DNA from: Tepidimonas sp. UBA997
GTDB taxonomy: Bacteria; Pseudomonadota; Gammaproteobacteria; Burkholderiales; Burkholderiaceae_C
Assembly: GCA_002291945.1 (NCBI GenBank)
Contig: DBAZ01000080.1
Coordinates: forward strand, 1 to 52,113
Direction of reading: 5' to 3'
DNA length: 52,113 nt
Position 1 is the first letter of the stretch; the number at the start of each line of letters is the position of its first letter. Below are positions 36,537 through 45,203 of this stretch, piece after piece. The notes below the pieces were generated by a model that saw nothing but the letters and a program-made list of their open reading frames with translations, had not been told where the DNA came from and made no database searches. The position numbers and the translations under genes were made by a program.

Positions 36537-37796
36537 ATGCATTTCGACTACACCCCCAAGGTCAAGGCGCTGCAGGCCCGCCTGACAGCCTTCATGGACG
36601 AGCACATCTATCCGAATGAACAGCGGTTTTTTGCCGAAATTGCGGCCAACCGTGCACAGGGCAACCCGTGGGTACCCACCACCCTGATCGAAGAACTCAA
36701 GCCCAAGGCCCGAGCAGCCGGTCTGTGGAACCTGTTTCTGCCCCACTCCAGGCGGGCCCCTGAAGGGCTGAGCAACCTGGAATATGCCCCGCTGTGCGAA
36801 ATCATGGGTCGCGTGCCCTTTGCACCCGAAGTCTTCAACTGTTCCGCCCCCGATACCGGCAACATGGAAACGCTGGAGCGCTATGCGTCCGAAGCCCTGA
36901 AAGACCAGTGGCTGGAGCCGCTGCTGCGCGGGGACATCCGTTCCGCGTTTCTCATGACCGAACCTGAAGTGGCCTCATCGGACGCGACCAACATCCAGTG
37001 TCGTATCGAACACGACGGTGACGGCTACGTGATCCATGGCCGCAAGTGGTGGTCGTCCGGTGCCGGTGACCCGCGTTGTGCGATGTACATCGTGATGGGC
37101 AAAACCGACCCGCAAGCGCCACGCTATTCCCAGCAATCCATGATCGTGGTGCCCGCCAACAGTCCTGGCGTCCGGGTGGAGCGCCCCTTGTCGGTATTCG
37201 GCTACGACGATGCGCCCCATGGGCACATGGAAGTGGTGCTGGACCATGTTCGTGTGCCGGTCGGCAACATACTGCTGGGCGAGGGCCGTGGCTTCGAGAT
37301 CGCCCAAGGCCGATTGGGCCCAGGCAGGATTCATCACTGCATGCGGTCCATCGGTGCTGCGGAACGAGCGCTGGAACTCATGTGCAAACGGCTGAATGCG
37401 CGTGTAGCCTTTGGCAAACCGGTGGCGGCCCAGTCCGTCTGGCACGAGCGCATTGCCGAAGCCCGTTGCATGATCGAGCAAGCCCGGCTGCTGACGCTCA
37501 AAGCAGCCTACATGATGGATACGGTCGGCAACAAGGTCGCCAAAGCCGAAATTGCCATGATCAAGGTGGTGGCACCGAACATGGCTTGCCAGATCATCGA
37601 CTGGGCCATTCAGGCCCACGGTGGTGGCGGCGTGAGCGACGACTTTCCGCTGGCCTATGCGTATGCGAACCAGCGCACCCTGCGGCTGGCCGACGGTCCG
37701 GACGAAGTCCACCGCAACGCCATCGCCAAACTGGAACTGGCCCGTCACAGCCTTCTGGCCCAGCCGGTGGACATGCCCGTGACGCGCGGCTGCTGA
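36537..37796 (+). CDS. Acyl-CoA dehydrogenase (ACAD10/11-like)
   Basis: A 419-residue flavoprotein. The start MHFDYTPKVKALQARL is preceded by GAGGAG. FAD and substrate motifs: FLMTEPEVASSDATN, GRKWWSSGAGDPRC, SVFGYDDAPHGHMEV. The C-terminal helix bundle has QAHGGGGVSDDFPLA and TLRLADGPDEVH, as in ACAD10/11 and LvaC-like enzymes. The paired APH-fold kinase gene upstream suggests action on phosphorylated 4-hydroxyacyl-CoA; ordinary medium- or branched-chain dehydrogenation is the alternative. Last gene of the operon. Confidence 0.9.
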   Translation: MHFDYTPKVKALQARLTAFMDEHIYPNEQRFFAEIAANRAQGNPWVPTTLIEELKPKARAAGLWNLFLPHSRRAPEGLSNLEYAPLCEIMGRVPFAPEVFNCSAPDTGNMETLERYASEALKDQWLEPLLRGDIRSAFLMTEPEVASSDATNIQCRIEHDGDGYVIHGRKWWSSGAGDPRCAMYIVMGKTDPQAPRYSQQSMIVVPANSPGVRVERPLSVFGYDDAPHGHMEVVLDHVRVPVGNILLGEGRGFEIAQGRLGPGRIHHCMRSIGAAERALELMCKRLNARVAFGKPVAAQSVWHERIAEARCMIEQARLLTLKAAYMMDTVGNKVAKAEIAMIKVVAPNMACQIIDWAIQAHGGGGVSDDFPLAYAYANQRTLRLADGPDEVHRNAIAKLELARHSLLAQPVDMPVTRGC

Positions 37797-37814
37797 CGGT
37801 GTCGGCGTGCGGCC

Positions 37815-40283
37815 TCACATCAGGGTCGAAGAGCGCACTTCGGACAGACTGGTCAGGCCTTGCAGGACTTTTTCGATGCCGTCCTGGCGCAAGCTCCGCA
37901 TGCCCTCGTGGATGGCTTGCTGCTGAATGGCCGCAGGCCGTGCTTTGCTCTGGATGAGGTGACGCATGTTCCCGGAATTGGCCAGCAACTCATGCACCGC
38001 CACGCGGCCAGCATAGCCGGTCTTGCCGCATTTCTCGCAACCCGGGGCGTGGGCCACGTAAAGCTGCCCCCCGTCTTTGCCGTAGCGCTTGCGCCACTCG
38101 GCTTCCAGGGCCTCCGGACCTTTGAGCGGGTGATCATCGGGCAACTGGAACTGGTAGTCAGCGATCAACTCCTGCAAGCGCTCGGCGGACAAAGGCTCCG
38201 TCTGCACACAATGTTTGCACCAACGGCGAACGAGGCGTTGGGCCAGAATGCCCTGCAGCGAATCAGCAAAGGAAAACGGGTCCACCCCCAAGTCATTCAG
38301 ACGAACCACCGTTTCAGCCGCAGAGTTGGTGTGCAGGGTGGAGAACACCAGGTGCCCGGTCAGGGAGGCTTCGATGGCTATTTCCGCCGTGTCGTGATCG
38401 CGAATCTCACCGACCATGATGACGTCGGGGTCGGCCCGGAGCAGCGACCTCAGGGCCGATGCAAACGTCCAGCCGATCTTGGGGTTGACCTGGATCTGGC
38501 GCAAGCCTTTTTGCGTGATCTCCACCGGGTCTTCTGCGGTCCATATCTTGCGGTTTGGGGTATTGATGTGCCTCAGTGCCGAGTGCAGCGTGGTTGTTTT
38601 GCCCGAGCCGGTGGGGCCGACACACAAAAACAAACCATAGGGCCGCTCCACGATGGATTCAAAAACCAGCAAATTGCGATGACTCAGGTTGAGCTTCTCC
38701 AACGGCAAAGGCTCGGAAGAAGACAGTATCCGCATGACCACGTCTTCCAGGCCGTTGTTGGTGGGAATGGTGGCCACTCGCAGTTCAATGCCCAACGGAC
38801 CAAACTTGGCAAAATTGATCTTCCCGTCCTGAGGTTTGCGCTTTTCCGAAATGTCCAGGTCGCACATGATCTTGACCCGTGCAATCAAGGCGCTGCGGTA
38901 ACTGGACGGCAACTCCAGATAGGGCCGCATTTCACCGTCCACACGAAAACGGATCGCGACCTTTTCCTTGCCGGGTGATGTCTCGATGTGAATGTCCGAC
39001 GCGCGCTGGTAATACGCTTCGGTGATCATGGAATTGAGCAGCTTGACCAGCGTGTTGTCGGATTGCTCGATCGGCTTGTCGTCGTGGTGCTCGTCCTTGG
39101 CCTCGCCGGTCAGTTCCACGGCCAGTTGCAGGACATCGACTTCAGCGGCTTTGCTGTCGTTGAAGCCGCCAGCCAACGACGCCGGCTTGGGAGACGATGA
39201 CGCCGAGGCAAGATCGCTCATGCCGATTTCCCGGTAGGCTTTCTTGATTTTTTCCAACAACTCACCGGACGCGCTCACCACGGGAACCACTTTGCGCTGT
39301 GTGGTGAACTCGAGTTCGTCGATCACCTTGTACTGCAAGGGATCGGGCATGGCGACCACGATGGAGCGGCCTTGGTCCAGAATCGGCAGCACTTGCAGAC
39401 GCAACGCCAGCGCAAAGGGTACGCGTCGCAAGGCGGATGTGTCGATGGGAAATTGGCTGAGGTCCACAAACGGGTAGCCCATCTTTCGGGCAAAAGCCAC
39501 CTGGAGATCGGCTGCGGTCACCAGACCTTTGTCGAGCAGGAGTTGCCCCAGCGGCTTCTTTTTGTCCGATTTTTGCAAATTCAGCACAGAATCGAGTTGT
39601 TCCTGGGTGATCTTGCCCAGACCCAGCAACGCCTGACCGATGGGCACAGGCCTCAGGCTACCCTGGCGGCTGAGGGCCTCCAGCAATTCCTCCACGGTTT
39701 CCGCCGTCGATTTTTCTGCCACTGGTGGCACCTCGGCGGCGTCCAGCGAACCATCGAACAGCATGGTTTGTGCAAAGTCGGAGTCCGAGATCAGGCCTTC
39801 GTCAGGCTCACGGATTTCGAGACGAACGATGCCGTTTTTGGGCACAAACACCCGGTAAGGGTCGTCGTCACCGGCCCGCTTGGGGAATAGCCATAAACCC
39901 AGATCGACTTTCAGGTGTTGGTAGCAAAGCCCCGCATAGACCGATCCATCGCGAAGGAAAACGGCGAAGGGGCGTGAATGGGATGGGCCGGAACCGGGAA
40001 TCAGCGTGGGTCCAAAATCGACGTCGGTGGCTTGATGGCGCTGAACTTTGAGCCGTTTGACCTGGTTGAACTTGAGACTGAGTCCTCGCTCCTGACCGGG
40101 CGACAGGATTTTCATGACCCGCTTCTGGAGGTCAAAATCCAGCAAGTGGCCCGTCACCGCGTTTTCGCCCCAACCTTCGGCAGTCACCAGCAAACAGGGC
40201 TCTCCGATGGTGAAGACATCTTCGTTTTCAATATTCGGAAGGGAAAACTGGTTGTTTTGCATGGGTGAATGTGCATTCAGCAA
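37815..40283 (-). CDS. GspE/PilB/MshE-type secretion ATPase with novel N-terminus
   Basis: An 822-residue ATPase of the type II secretion/type IV pilus family. Residues about 20-165 form an extra region with two similar beta-rich segments. A helix-rich MshEN/GspE-N-type region follows (about 205-350: IGQALLGLGKITQEQLD, LGQLLLDKGLVTAADLQ). The motor has Walker A VGPTGSGKTTTLHSAL, the Asp box AEDPVEI, Walker B DVIMVGEIRDHDTAEIA and LVFSTLHTNSA. A four-Cys zinc motif is visible as CKHC and CEKCGKTGYAGR. No pilC, pilD or gsp genes are adjacent, so it is an orphan. The start may be ATG 40283 or ATG 40262; neither has a clear ribosome site. Confidence 0.88.
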   Translation of the reverse strand: MLNAHSPMQNNQFSLPNIENEDVFTIGEPCLLVTAEGWGENAVTGHLLDFDLQKRVMKILSPGQERGLSLKFNQVKRLKVQRHQATDVDFGPTLIPGSGPSHSRPFAVFLRDGSVYAGLCYQHLKVDLGLWLFPKRAGDDDPYRVFVPKNGIVRLEIREPDEGLISDSDFAQTMLFDGSLDAAEVPPVAEKSTAETVEELLEALSRQGSLRPVPIGQALLGLGKITQEQLDSVLNLQKSDKKKPLGQLLLDKGLVTAADLQVAFARKMGYPFVDLSQFPIDTSALRRVPFALALRLQVLPILDQGRSIVVAMPDPLQYKVIDELEFTTQRKVVPVVSASGELLEKIKKAYREIGMSDLASASSSPKPASLAGGFNDSKAAEVDVLQLAVELTGEAKDEHHDDKPIEQSDNTLVKLLNSMITEAYYQRASDIHIETSPGKEKVAIRFRVDGEMRPYLELPSSYRSALIARVKIMCDLDISEKRKPQDGKINFAKFGPLGIELRVATIPTNNGLEDVVMRILSSSEPLPLEKLNLSHRNLLVFESIVERPYGLFLCVGPTGSGKTTTLHSALRHINTPNRKIWTAEDPVEITQKGLRQIQVNPKIGWTFASALRSLLRADPDVIMVGEIRDHDTAEIAIEASLTGHLVFSTLHTNSAAETVVRLNDLGVDPFSFADSLQGILAQRLVRRWCKHCVQTEPLSAERLQELIADYQFQLPDDHPLKGPEALEAEWRKRYGKDGGQLYVAHAPGCEKCGKTGYAGRVAVHELLANSGNMRHLIQSKARPAAIQQQAIHEGMRSLRQDGIEKVLQGLTSLSEVRSSTLM

Positions 40284-40304
40284 GAGACGACTGCAATGAC
40301 GATC

Positions 40305-40526
40305 CTAAAGACCGAGCATCCATTGAATGAGCGTTTTAGCCAGAAAACCCAACATCCCGAAAGATAACACCAAGAACAGGATAAATGTACCGAATTTGCC
40401 CGCTTTCGACTCTTTGGCCAGACTCAACACAATGAATAACATATAAAAAATGAACGCACCAAGACCAAAGGTCAGGCCGAATTGAGCAATTTGGCTTTCG
40501 GTATAGCCGAATATCGTACCGTCCAT
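40305..40526 (-). CDS. Small membrane protein, DUF2788-like
   Basis: A 73-residue protein, MDGTIFGYTESQIAQFG at the start, with two membrane helices (about 15-38 and 48-70) joined by a short loop AKESKAGKFGTF. I recognise this as like the DUF2788 family of small proteobacterial membrane proteins; function unknown. The start at 40526 lies 11 bases after the stop of the DUF2189-like gene, so the two are co-transcribed. The GspE-like gene follows 21 bases later. Confidence 0.75.
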   Translation of the reverse strand: MDGTIFGYTESQIAQFGLTFGLGAFIFYMLFIVLSLAKESKAGKFGTFILFLVLSFGMLGFLAKTLIQWMLGL

Positions 40527-40536
40527 CGACGACCTT

Positions 40537-41316
40537 TCAAGCACTGTACTGGCGCAAAACGCCGAGCTGTTTCATATCGGCGTAGGCGTGCCAACTGGCA
40601 TGCCCGACAATGGGAACCACCAACAGCAAACCCAGCATGAAAGTCGCCAGACCCAGGCCGACCAGGACCACGATCAGACACGCCCAAACAGCCATGACGA
40701 CCGGGTAAGTGCCCACCACCCCCCAGCTTTGTCCCACCGCCTCCCACAGGGGAGCTTTGGAATCCATGAGGAGGGGCATGGTCACGACACTGGACGCAAA
40801 CACGGGGGCGGCCAGCAAGGCACCGAGCAACAACCAGACCTCAAACAAACCGGGCGACGGGGCCAGGACCACCAGCCGGATGAAGTCGATGGGTCGCTCG
40901 ATGGGGCCGGGTGCCCACAGGGTAATGAGCCCGGCTGAGGTCAGTACCCAGCCGGTTCCGGCCACAGCCAGCAGCAGCCCAAAGCCCATCAGTCGGCGGT
41001 CTCCGGACAGCCACAACTTGATCACCTCGCTGGAGCCGATCTGTCGGCCCTGACTGGCTTCTCGGCTGACGGCATACAACCCGGTCGCCATGATGGGTGC
41101 CACGATCAGAAACCCGGAAAACGCGCCAGCCAGCAACCAAAAATGGTCACGGGCTGACACAAACAGGACGATACCAAACAGGGCCAAGCCCGCGCCGTGG
41201 ATCAGACCCGGCATGGGGTTGCGGGTGAAGTCGAGCCAGCCTAGCCGCAGCCAGCGAAACGGGGAACGCCAATCAATCGAGACCGCTGGGGATGCAGGCA
41301 GGGGTGCGTGGGGCAT
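40537..41316 (-). CDS. DUF2189-like integral membrane protein
   Basis: A 259-residue protein with about six hydrophobic segments and the start MPHAPLPASPAVSIDWRSPF. Motifs WLRLGWLDFTRNPMPGLIHG, FLIVAPIMATGLYAVSR and VPIVGHASWHAYADM match my memory of the DUF2189 family, sometimes annotated as a cytochrome c oxidase-associated membrane protein. No oxidase genes are near. It is the first of three tandem genes with the small membrane protein and the GspE-like ATPase. Function unknown. Confidence 0.8.
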   Translation of the reverse strand: MPHAPLPASPAVSIDWRSPFRWLRLGWLDFTRNPMPGLIHGAGLALFGIVLFVSARDHFWLLAGAFSGFLIVAPIMATGLYAVSREASQGRQIGSSEVIKLWLSGDRRLMGFGLLLAVAGTGWVLTSAGLITLWAPGPIERPIDFIRLVVLAPSPGLFEVWLLLGALLAAPVFASSVVTMPLLMDSKAPLWEAVGQSWGVVGTYPVVMAVWACLIVVLVGLGLATFMLGLLLVVPIVGHASWHAYADMKQLGVLRQYSA

Positions 41317-41342
41317 ATGAGGCTACCTATAGAAAACCAAGC

Positions 41343-42980
41343 TCATGGATTGGAACACAAAGGCGCACAAGCGCTCAGCAACTGCCGGGTGTAGGGGTGC
41401 CCCGGCGACTGCAGCACTTGCTCGGCCCGCCCGCATTCGACCACCTGCCCGGCTTGCATCACCATCACCTGATGCGCCATGGCCCAGATCACATCCACGT
41501 CGTGGGTGATCAGCAAATAACTCAGGCCGCGTTCACGCTGCAGCCGCAACAGCAGCTCAAGCACCTGCTGCTGCACCGTCACATCGAGCGCCGAAGTCGG
41601 CTCGTCGAGCACCAGCACACGCGGCTGCACGATGAGTGCTCTGGCAATCGCGATGCGCTGGCGCTGCCCGCCGGAAAACTCGTGCGGGTAGCGCTGCAAC
41701 CAGACCGACACGGCCGACGCTGGCCCATCTGGCAGCAGGCCGACTTCGCGCAGGGTACGGATGACGCGCTGTCGGCGCTCGTCGGCGCTCAACTCGGGGG
41801 CGTGGATGGTAAGCCCTTCGGCCACGATCTGCTCGATGGTCATGCGCGGCGACAGGGAAGAAAACGGATCCTGAAAAACCACCTGCACCTGCTGCCTGAG
41901 CCGACGGGTCGCGGGGGTGTTGGACTGGCCCGGCGGCCAAGCCTGCCCCATGATCTGCAAACTGCCTTCGTGCGGCTGCAGGCCCAGTGCCGCCAGCGCG
42001 AGGGTGGATTTACCGGAACCCGACTCGCCCACCACCCCCAGCGTGGTGCCCGGGGGCAAGACAAAATCAGTGCCTTGCACCGCCTCGAAGCGGCCGCGCC
42101 GAAACCAGCCGACGATGCCGGGCAAGGCGGTCGGATACGCCACCACGAGTTGTCTGGCCTGAATCACCGGGGCCGCCTCGGGCGCTGGCATGGGTGGCAG
42201 GTCACGCCGCGGTCGGCTGCCGAGCAATTTGCGGGTGTAGGCATGCTGCGGCTGCTCGAACACCGCCGCCACCGGCCCCTGCTCGACCAGATGGCCTTTT
42301 TCCATCACCGCCACCCGGTCCGCGAACTGCCTCACCAGGTGCAGGTCGTGGGTGATCATGAGCACCGCCATGCCCATGCGCTGCTGCAATTCGCCCAGCA
42401 AGTCCAGAATCTGGCCGCGCAGGCTGGCATCCAATGCCGTGGTCGGCTCGTCGGCGATCAGCAGTTGCGGCTGGCTGGCCAGCGCCATCGCTATCATGGC
42501 ACGCTGGCGCTGCCCGCCACTGAGCTGGTGCGGAAAAGCCCGTGCGCGCCGCGCCGGATCGACAATCCCGGTGGACGCCAGCAACTCTTGCACCCTTTGC
42601 ATGGCCTGGCGGGTCGTCAACCCCTTTTTCAGGGTCAGGATTTCGCTGATCTGGTCGCCGATGGTGTAGAGCGGGTTGAGCGCCGTCATCGGTTCCTGGA
42701 AGATACAGGCCACCTCGTCGCCGCGCACGCCGCGCAGTTCGCGCTCACTCAGCGCCAGCAGGTCACGCCCCATGAAATGGGCCTGACCGGCAATCTGGGC
42801 ATCGGGCACCAGGCGCAGCAGGCTGAGCGCCGAAATGGTTTTGCCGGAGCCGGATTCCCCCACCAGGGCCAGCTTTTCGCCGGGCCGGATGTGGAAGTCG
42901 ATCCCATGCACGACCGCCTGCCCGGCAAAGCCGATGCGCAGGCCACGCACGTCCAGCAAAGGGTCGGGGTGGGCGCTCAT
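41343..42980 (-). CDS. yejF: Microcin C/oligopeptide ABC transporter, fused ATPase YejF
   Basis: A 545-residue double ATPase energising the YejABEF importer. ABC1: ALVGESGSGKTISALSLLRL, LSGGQRQRAMIAMAL, LLIADEPTTALD. ABC2: GVVGESGSGKSTLALAAL, FSGGQRQRIAIARAL, VLVLDEPTSALD. An oligopeptide-type C-terminal segment (QSPGHPYTRQLL) follows. Start ATG 42980, overlapping the yejE stop (ATGA); the 35 upstream codons lie inside yejE and are rejected. Gene order yejA-B-E-F matches E. coli. Substrates in E. coli include microcin C and peptides. Confidence 0.93.
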   Translation of the reverse strand: MSAHPDPLLDVRGLRIGFAGQAVVHGIDFHIRPGEKLALVGESGSGKTISALSLLRLVPDAQIAGQAHFMGRDLLALSERELRGVRGDEVACIFQEPMTALNPLYTIGDQISEILTLKKGLTTRQAMQRVQELLASTGIVDPARRARAFPHQLSGGQRQRAMIAMALASQPQLLIADEPTTALDASLRGQILDLLGELQQRMGMAVLMITHDLHLVRQFADRVAVMEKGHLVEQGPVAAVFEQPQHAYTRKLLGSRPRRDLPPMPAPEAAPVIQARQLVVAYPTALPGIVGWFRRGRFEAVQGTDFVLPPGTTLGVVGESGSGKSTLALAALGLQPHEGSLQIMGQAWPPGQSNTPATRRLRQQVQVVFQDPFSSLSPRMTIEQIVAEGLTIHAPELSADERRQRVIRTLREVGLLPDGPASAVSVWLQRYPHEFSGGQRQRIAIARALIVQPRVLVLDEPTSALDVTVQQQVLELLLRLQRERGLSYLLITHDVDVIWAMAHQVMVMQAGQVVECGRAEQVLQSPGHPYTRQLLSACAPLCSNP

Positions 42981-44047
42981 CGGTCGGCCTTGCGGGGGTC
43001 GAGCGCATCGCGCAGGGCGTCGCCCATGAAGGTCAGCAGCAGCAGCGTGACGACCAGCACCGCGAAGGTGGACAAAGATATCCACCAGGCGTCGATGTTG
43101 TTTTTGCCCTGGGCCAGCAATTCGCCCAGCGAAGGCGTTCCGGGAGGCACGCCCAGCCCGAGAAAGTCGAGCGAGGTGAGCGCCAGAATGGCCGCACTCA
43201 TGCGAAAGGGCAGAAACGTCACCACCGGCGTCAGGCTGTTGGGCAGGATATGCCGCCAGATGATCTGCCGGTTGCTCAGCCCCATTGCTCGGGCCGCGCG
43301 TACGTAATCGAGCTGGCGGTTGCGCAGGAATTCGGCGCGCACGTAGTCGCTCAGCCCCATCCAGCCGAACAGGCTCAGCAGCAGCAGCAGGATCAGCACG
43401 CTGGGCTCGAACAGCGAGGCAAAAATGATCAACAGGTAGAGTTCGGGCATGGAACCCCAGACCTCGATGAAGCGCTGGAACACCAAGTCCACCTTGCCGC
43501 CGTAAAAACCCTGAATGGCACCGGCGACCAGCCCCAAAGCCACGCCGATCACTGTCAGCGCCAGCGCAAACAGCACCGACAAGCGAAACCCGTAGAGCAG
43601 CCGGGCCACGATGTCGCGGCCCCGGTCGTCGGTGCCCAGCCAGTTGTCGGCCGAAGGCGGTGCCGGGTGCGGCTCCTTGGCAAAGTAATTGATGGTGGCG
43701 TGATGATGCCGGTTCAGCGGGAAGATGGCCCAGTTGCCCGGCTGCTCGAACTGGCGCTGGATGAAGGGGTCGAGAAAATCGGTCGGGGTGTCGAAATCGC
43801 CACCGAAAGCGGTTTCGGGTGGGTTGTGCAGCAAAGGCGCAAACAATTGACCGTCGTAGCGCACCAGCAAGGGTTTGTCATTGGAAATCAGCTCGGCACC
43901 CAGGCTGAGCACGAACAGCGTCACAAACAGCACCAGACTGCAAAAGCCGAGCCGGTTGCGACGAAAGCGCTGCCAAGCCCGCCGCGTCGGGGACAAGGAA
44001 GCGCCACTCACGCCGTTAATCAAGCCATTATTCACGCCGCTATTCAC
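42977..44047 (-). CDS. yejE: Microcin C/oligopeptide ABC transporter permease YejE
   Basis: A permease of about 356 residues. After a short cytoplasmic N-terminus with RRAWQRFRRNRLG comes a membrane helix (FCSLVLFVTLFVLSLG). A large periplasmic region includes NWLGTDDRGRDIVARLLYG, and five further helices carry the coupling motif ARAMGLSNRQIIWRHILPN. I choose GTG 44047 because GGGAGG lies 6 bases upstream; a TTG at 44086 and other GTG/TTG codons are also in frame. The first residues are coded by a 12-bp tandem repeat (44007-44054), so the exact N-terminus is uncertain. Confidence 0.9.
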   Translation of the reverse strand: MNSGVNNGLINGVSGASLSPTRRAWQRFRRNRLGFCSLVLFVTLFVLSLGAELISNDKPLLVRYDGQLFAPLLHNPPETAFGGDFDTPTDFLDPFIQRQFEQPGNWAIFPLNRHHHATINYFAKEPHPAPPSADNWLGTDDRGRDIVARLLYGFRLSVLFALALTVIGVALGLVAGAIQGFYGGKVDLVFQRFIEVWGSMPELYLLIIFASLFEPSVLILLLLLSLFGWMGLSDYVRAEFLRNRQLDYVRAARAMGLSNRQIIWRHILPNSLTPVVTFLPFRMSAAILALTSLDFLGLGVPPGTPSLGELLAQGKNNIDAWWISLSTFAVLVVTLLLLTFMGDALRDALDPRKADR

Positions 44048-44054
44048 GCCGTGC
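44007..44054. repeat. 12-bp tandem repeat over the yejE start
   Basis: Four degenerate 12-base units on the plus strand: CTCACGCCGTTA, ATCAAGCCATTA, TTCACGCCGCTA, TTCACGCCGTGC. On the minus strand they encode V-N-S-G, V-N-N-G, L-I-N-G, V-S-G-A and supply several in-frame GTG/TTG codons. Whole-unit gain or loss would stay in frame. Confidence 0.75.
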
Positions 44055-44097
44055 CTCCCGGCGAGCGGTATGGCTGGGTCGAGCAAGGCCGTGGATG

Positions 44098-44155
44098 CGG
44101 CTTGGCCGGGCCACGGGCCTTGCCCCCTTGGGCAGGGAAGGCGCTGCAGGCGGCC
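44098..44155. repeat. GC-rich intergenic repeat between yejB and yejE
   Basis: The plus strand reads GGCTTGGCCGGGCC, then TTGCCCCCTTGGGCAGGG and GCGCTGCAGGCGG. The order of blocks matches the element at 930-1001, although the right arm of the CCCCC/GGGGG dyad is decayed. It fills most of the unusually wide yejB-yejE gap. Confidence 0.5.
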
Positions 44156-44164
44156 ACGTCGGGC

Positions 44165-45199
44165 TTAGTCGAACTTGACACGCGGGTCCACCCAGACGTA
44201 ACACAGGTCGCTGATCAGCTTGGTCACCAGCCCGATCAGGGTGAAGAGGAACAGCGTGCCCATCACGACCGGGTAGTCGCGCCGGATCACGCTCTCGAAA
44301 CTCAGCAGGCCCAAGCCGTCGAGCGAAAACAGGGTTTCGATCAACAGGGCGCTGGCAAAAAACGCGCCGATGAAGGCGGCCGGGAAACCGGTGACGATGG
44401 GAATCAGGGCATTGCGAAAAACGTGCTTCCACAGCACGCGGCGTTCCGTCAGGCCCTTGGCACGCGCCGTCAGCACGTACTGCTTGCGGATTTCCTCCAG
44501 AAATGCATTTTTGGTCAGCATGGTCGTGACGGCAAAAGCCCCCAGCACACTGGCCGTCACGGGCAAGGTGATGTGCCAGAGGTAATCGACAATCTTGCCG
44601 CCCAGGGTCAGTTCATGCCAGTTGCTCGACGTCAGCCCGCGCAGCGGGAACCACTGCAACTGGCCGCCAAAAATCACCAGCAGGGCCACCCCCAGCACAA
44701 AGCCCGGAATGGCATAGCCCACCAGCACCACGATGCTGGAGACGGTGTCAAACCGGGTGCCAGCCCGCACCGCCTTGGCGATGCCGAGCGGAATCGAGAT
44801 CGAGTAACTCAGGAAAAACGTCCACAGCCCCAGACTGATCGAGACCGGCAGCTTTTCCTTGATCAGTTCCCAGACCGGCTTGTGGTGAAAAAAACTCTGC
44901 CCGAGGTCGAAGCGGGCAAACTGGCCCAGCATCTGAAAAAAGCGCACATGCGCCGGTTGGTCGAAGCCGAACTGTTGGCGGATTTCCTCGATGCGCTGGG
45001 CATCCACCCCTTCGCGGCCCCGGTAGCCAGCCCCGGCCGCTGCCGCCCCTTCGCCGCCCGTGTCGCGGCCCTGCAACTGGGCCACCATCTGCTCGACCGG
45101 GCCGCCGGGCACAAACTGAATCACGACGAAGGTGATCAGCAAGATGCCCAACAGCGTCGGAATCATCAGCAGCAAGCGTTTGAGGATATAGACCCACAT
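44165..45199 (-). CDS. yejB: Microcin C/oligopeptide ABC transporter permease YejB
   Basis: A 344-residue DppB/OppB-type permease, starting MWVYILKRLLLMIPTLLGIL. Six membrane helices are visible. A large periplasmic loop contains a Gly/Ala-rich stretch (GRDTGGEGAAAAGAGYRG). The EAA-type coupling motif TARAKGLTERRVLWKHVFRN lies in the third quarter. It ends WVDPRVKF, a typical YejB/DppB end. It lies just after yejA (4-base gap) in the same orientation. Confidence 0.94.
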   Translation of the reverse strand: MWVYILKRLLLMIPTLLGILLITFVVIQFVPGGPVEQMVAQLQGRDTGGEGAAAAGAGYRGREGVDAQRIEEIRQQFGFDQPAHVRFFQMLGQFARFDLGQSFFHHKPVWELIKEKLPVSISLGLWTFFLSYSISIPLGIAKAVRAGTRFDTVSSIVVLVGYAIPGFVLGVALLVIFGGQLQWFPLRGLTSSNWHELTLGGKIVDYLWHITLPVTASVLGAFAVTTMLTKNAFLEEIRKQYVLTARAKGLTERRVLWKHVFRNALIPIVTGFPAAFIGAFFASALLIETLFSLDGLGLLSFESVIRRDYPVVMGTLFLFTLIGLVTKLISDLCYVWVDPRVKFD

Positions 45200-45203
45200 G
45201 GTG

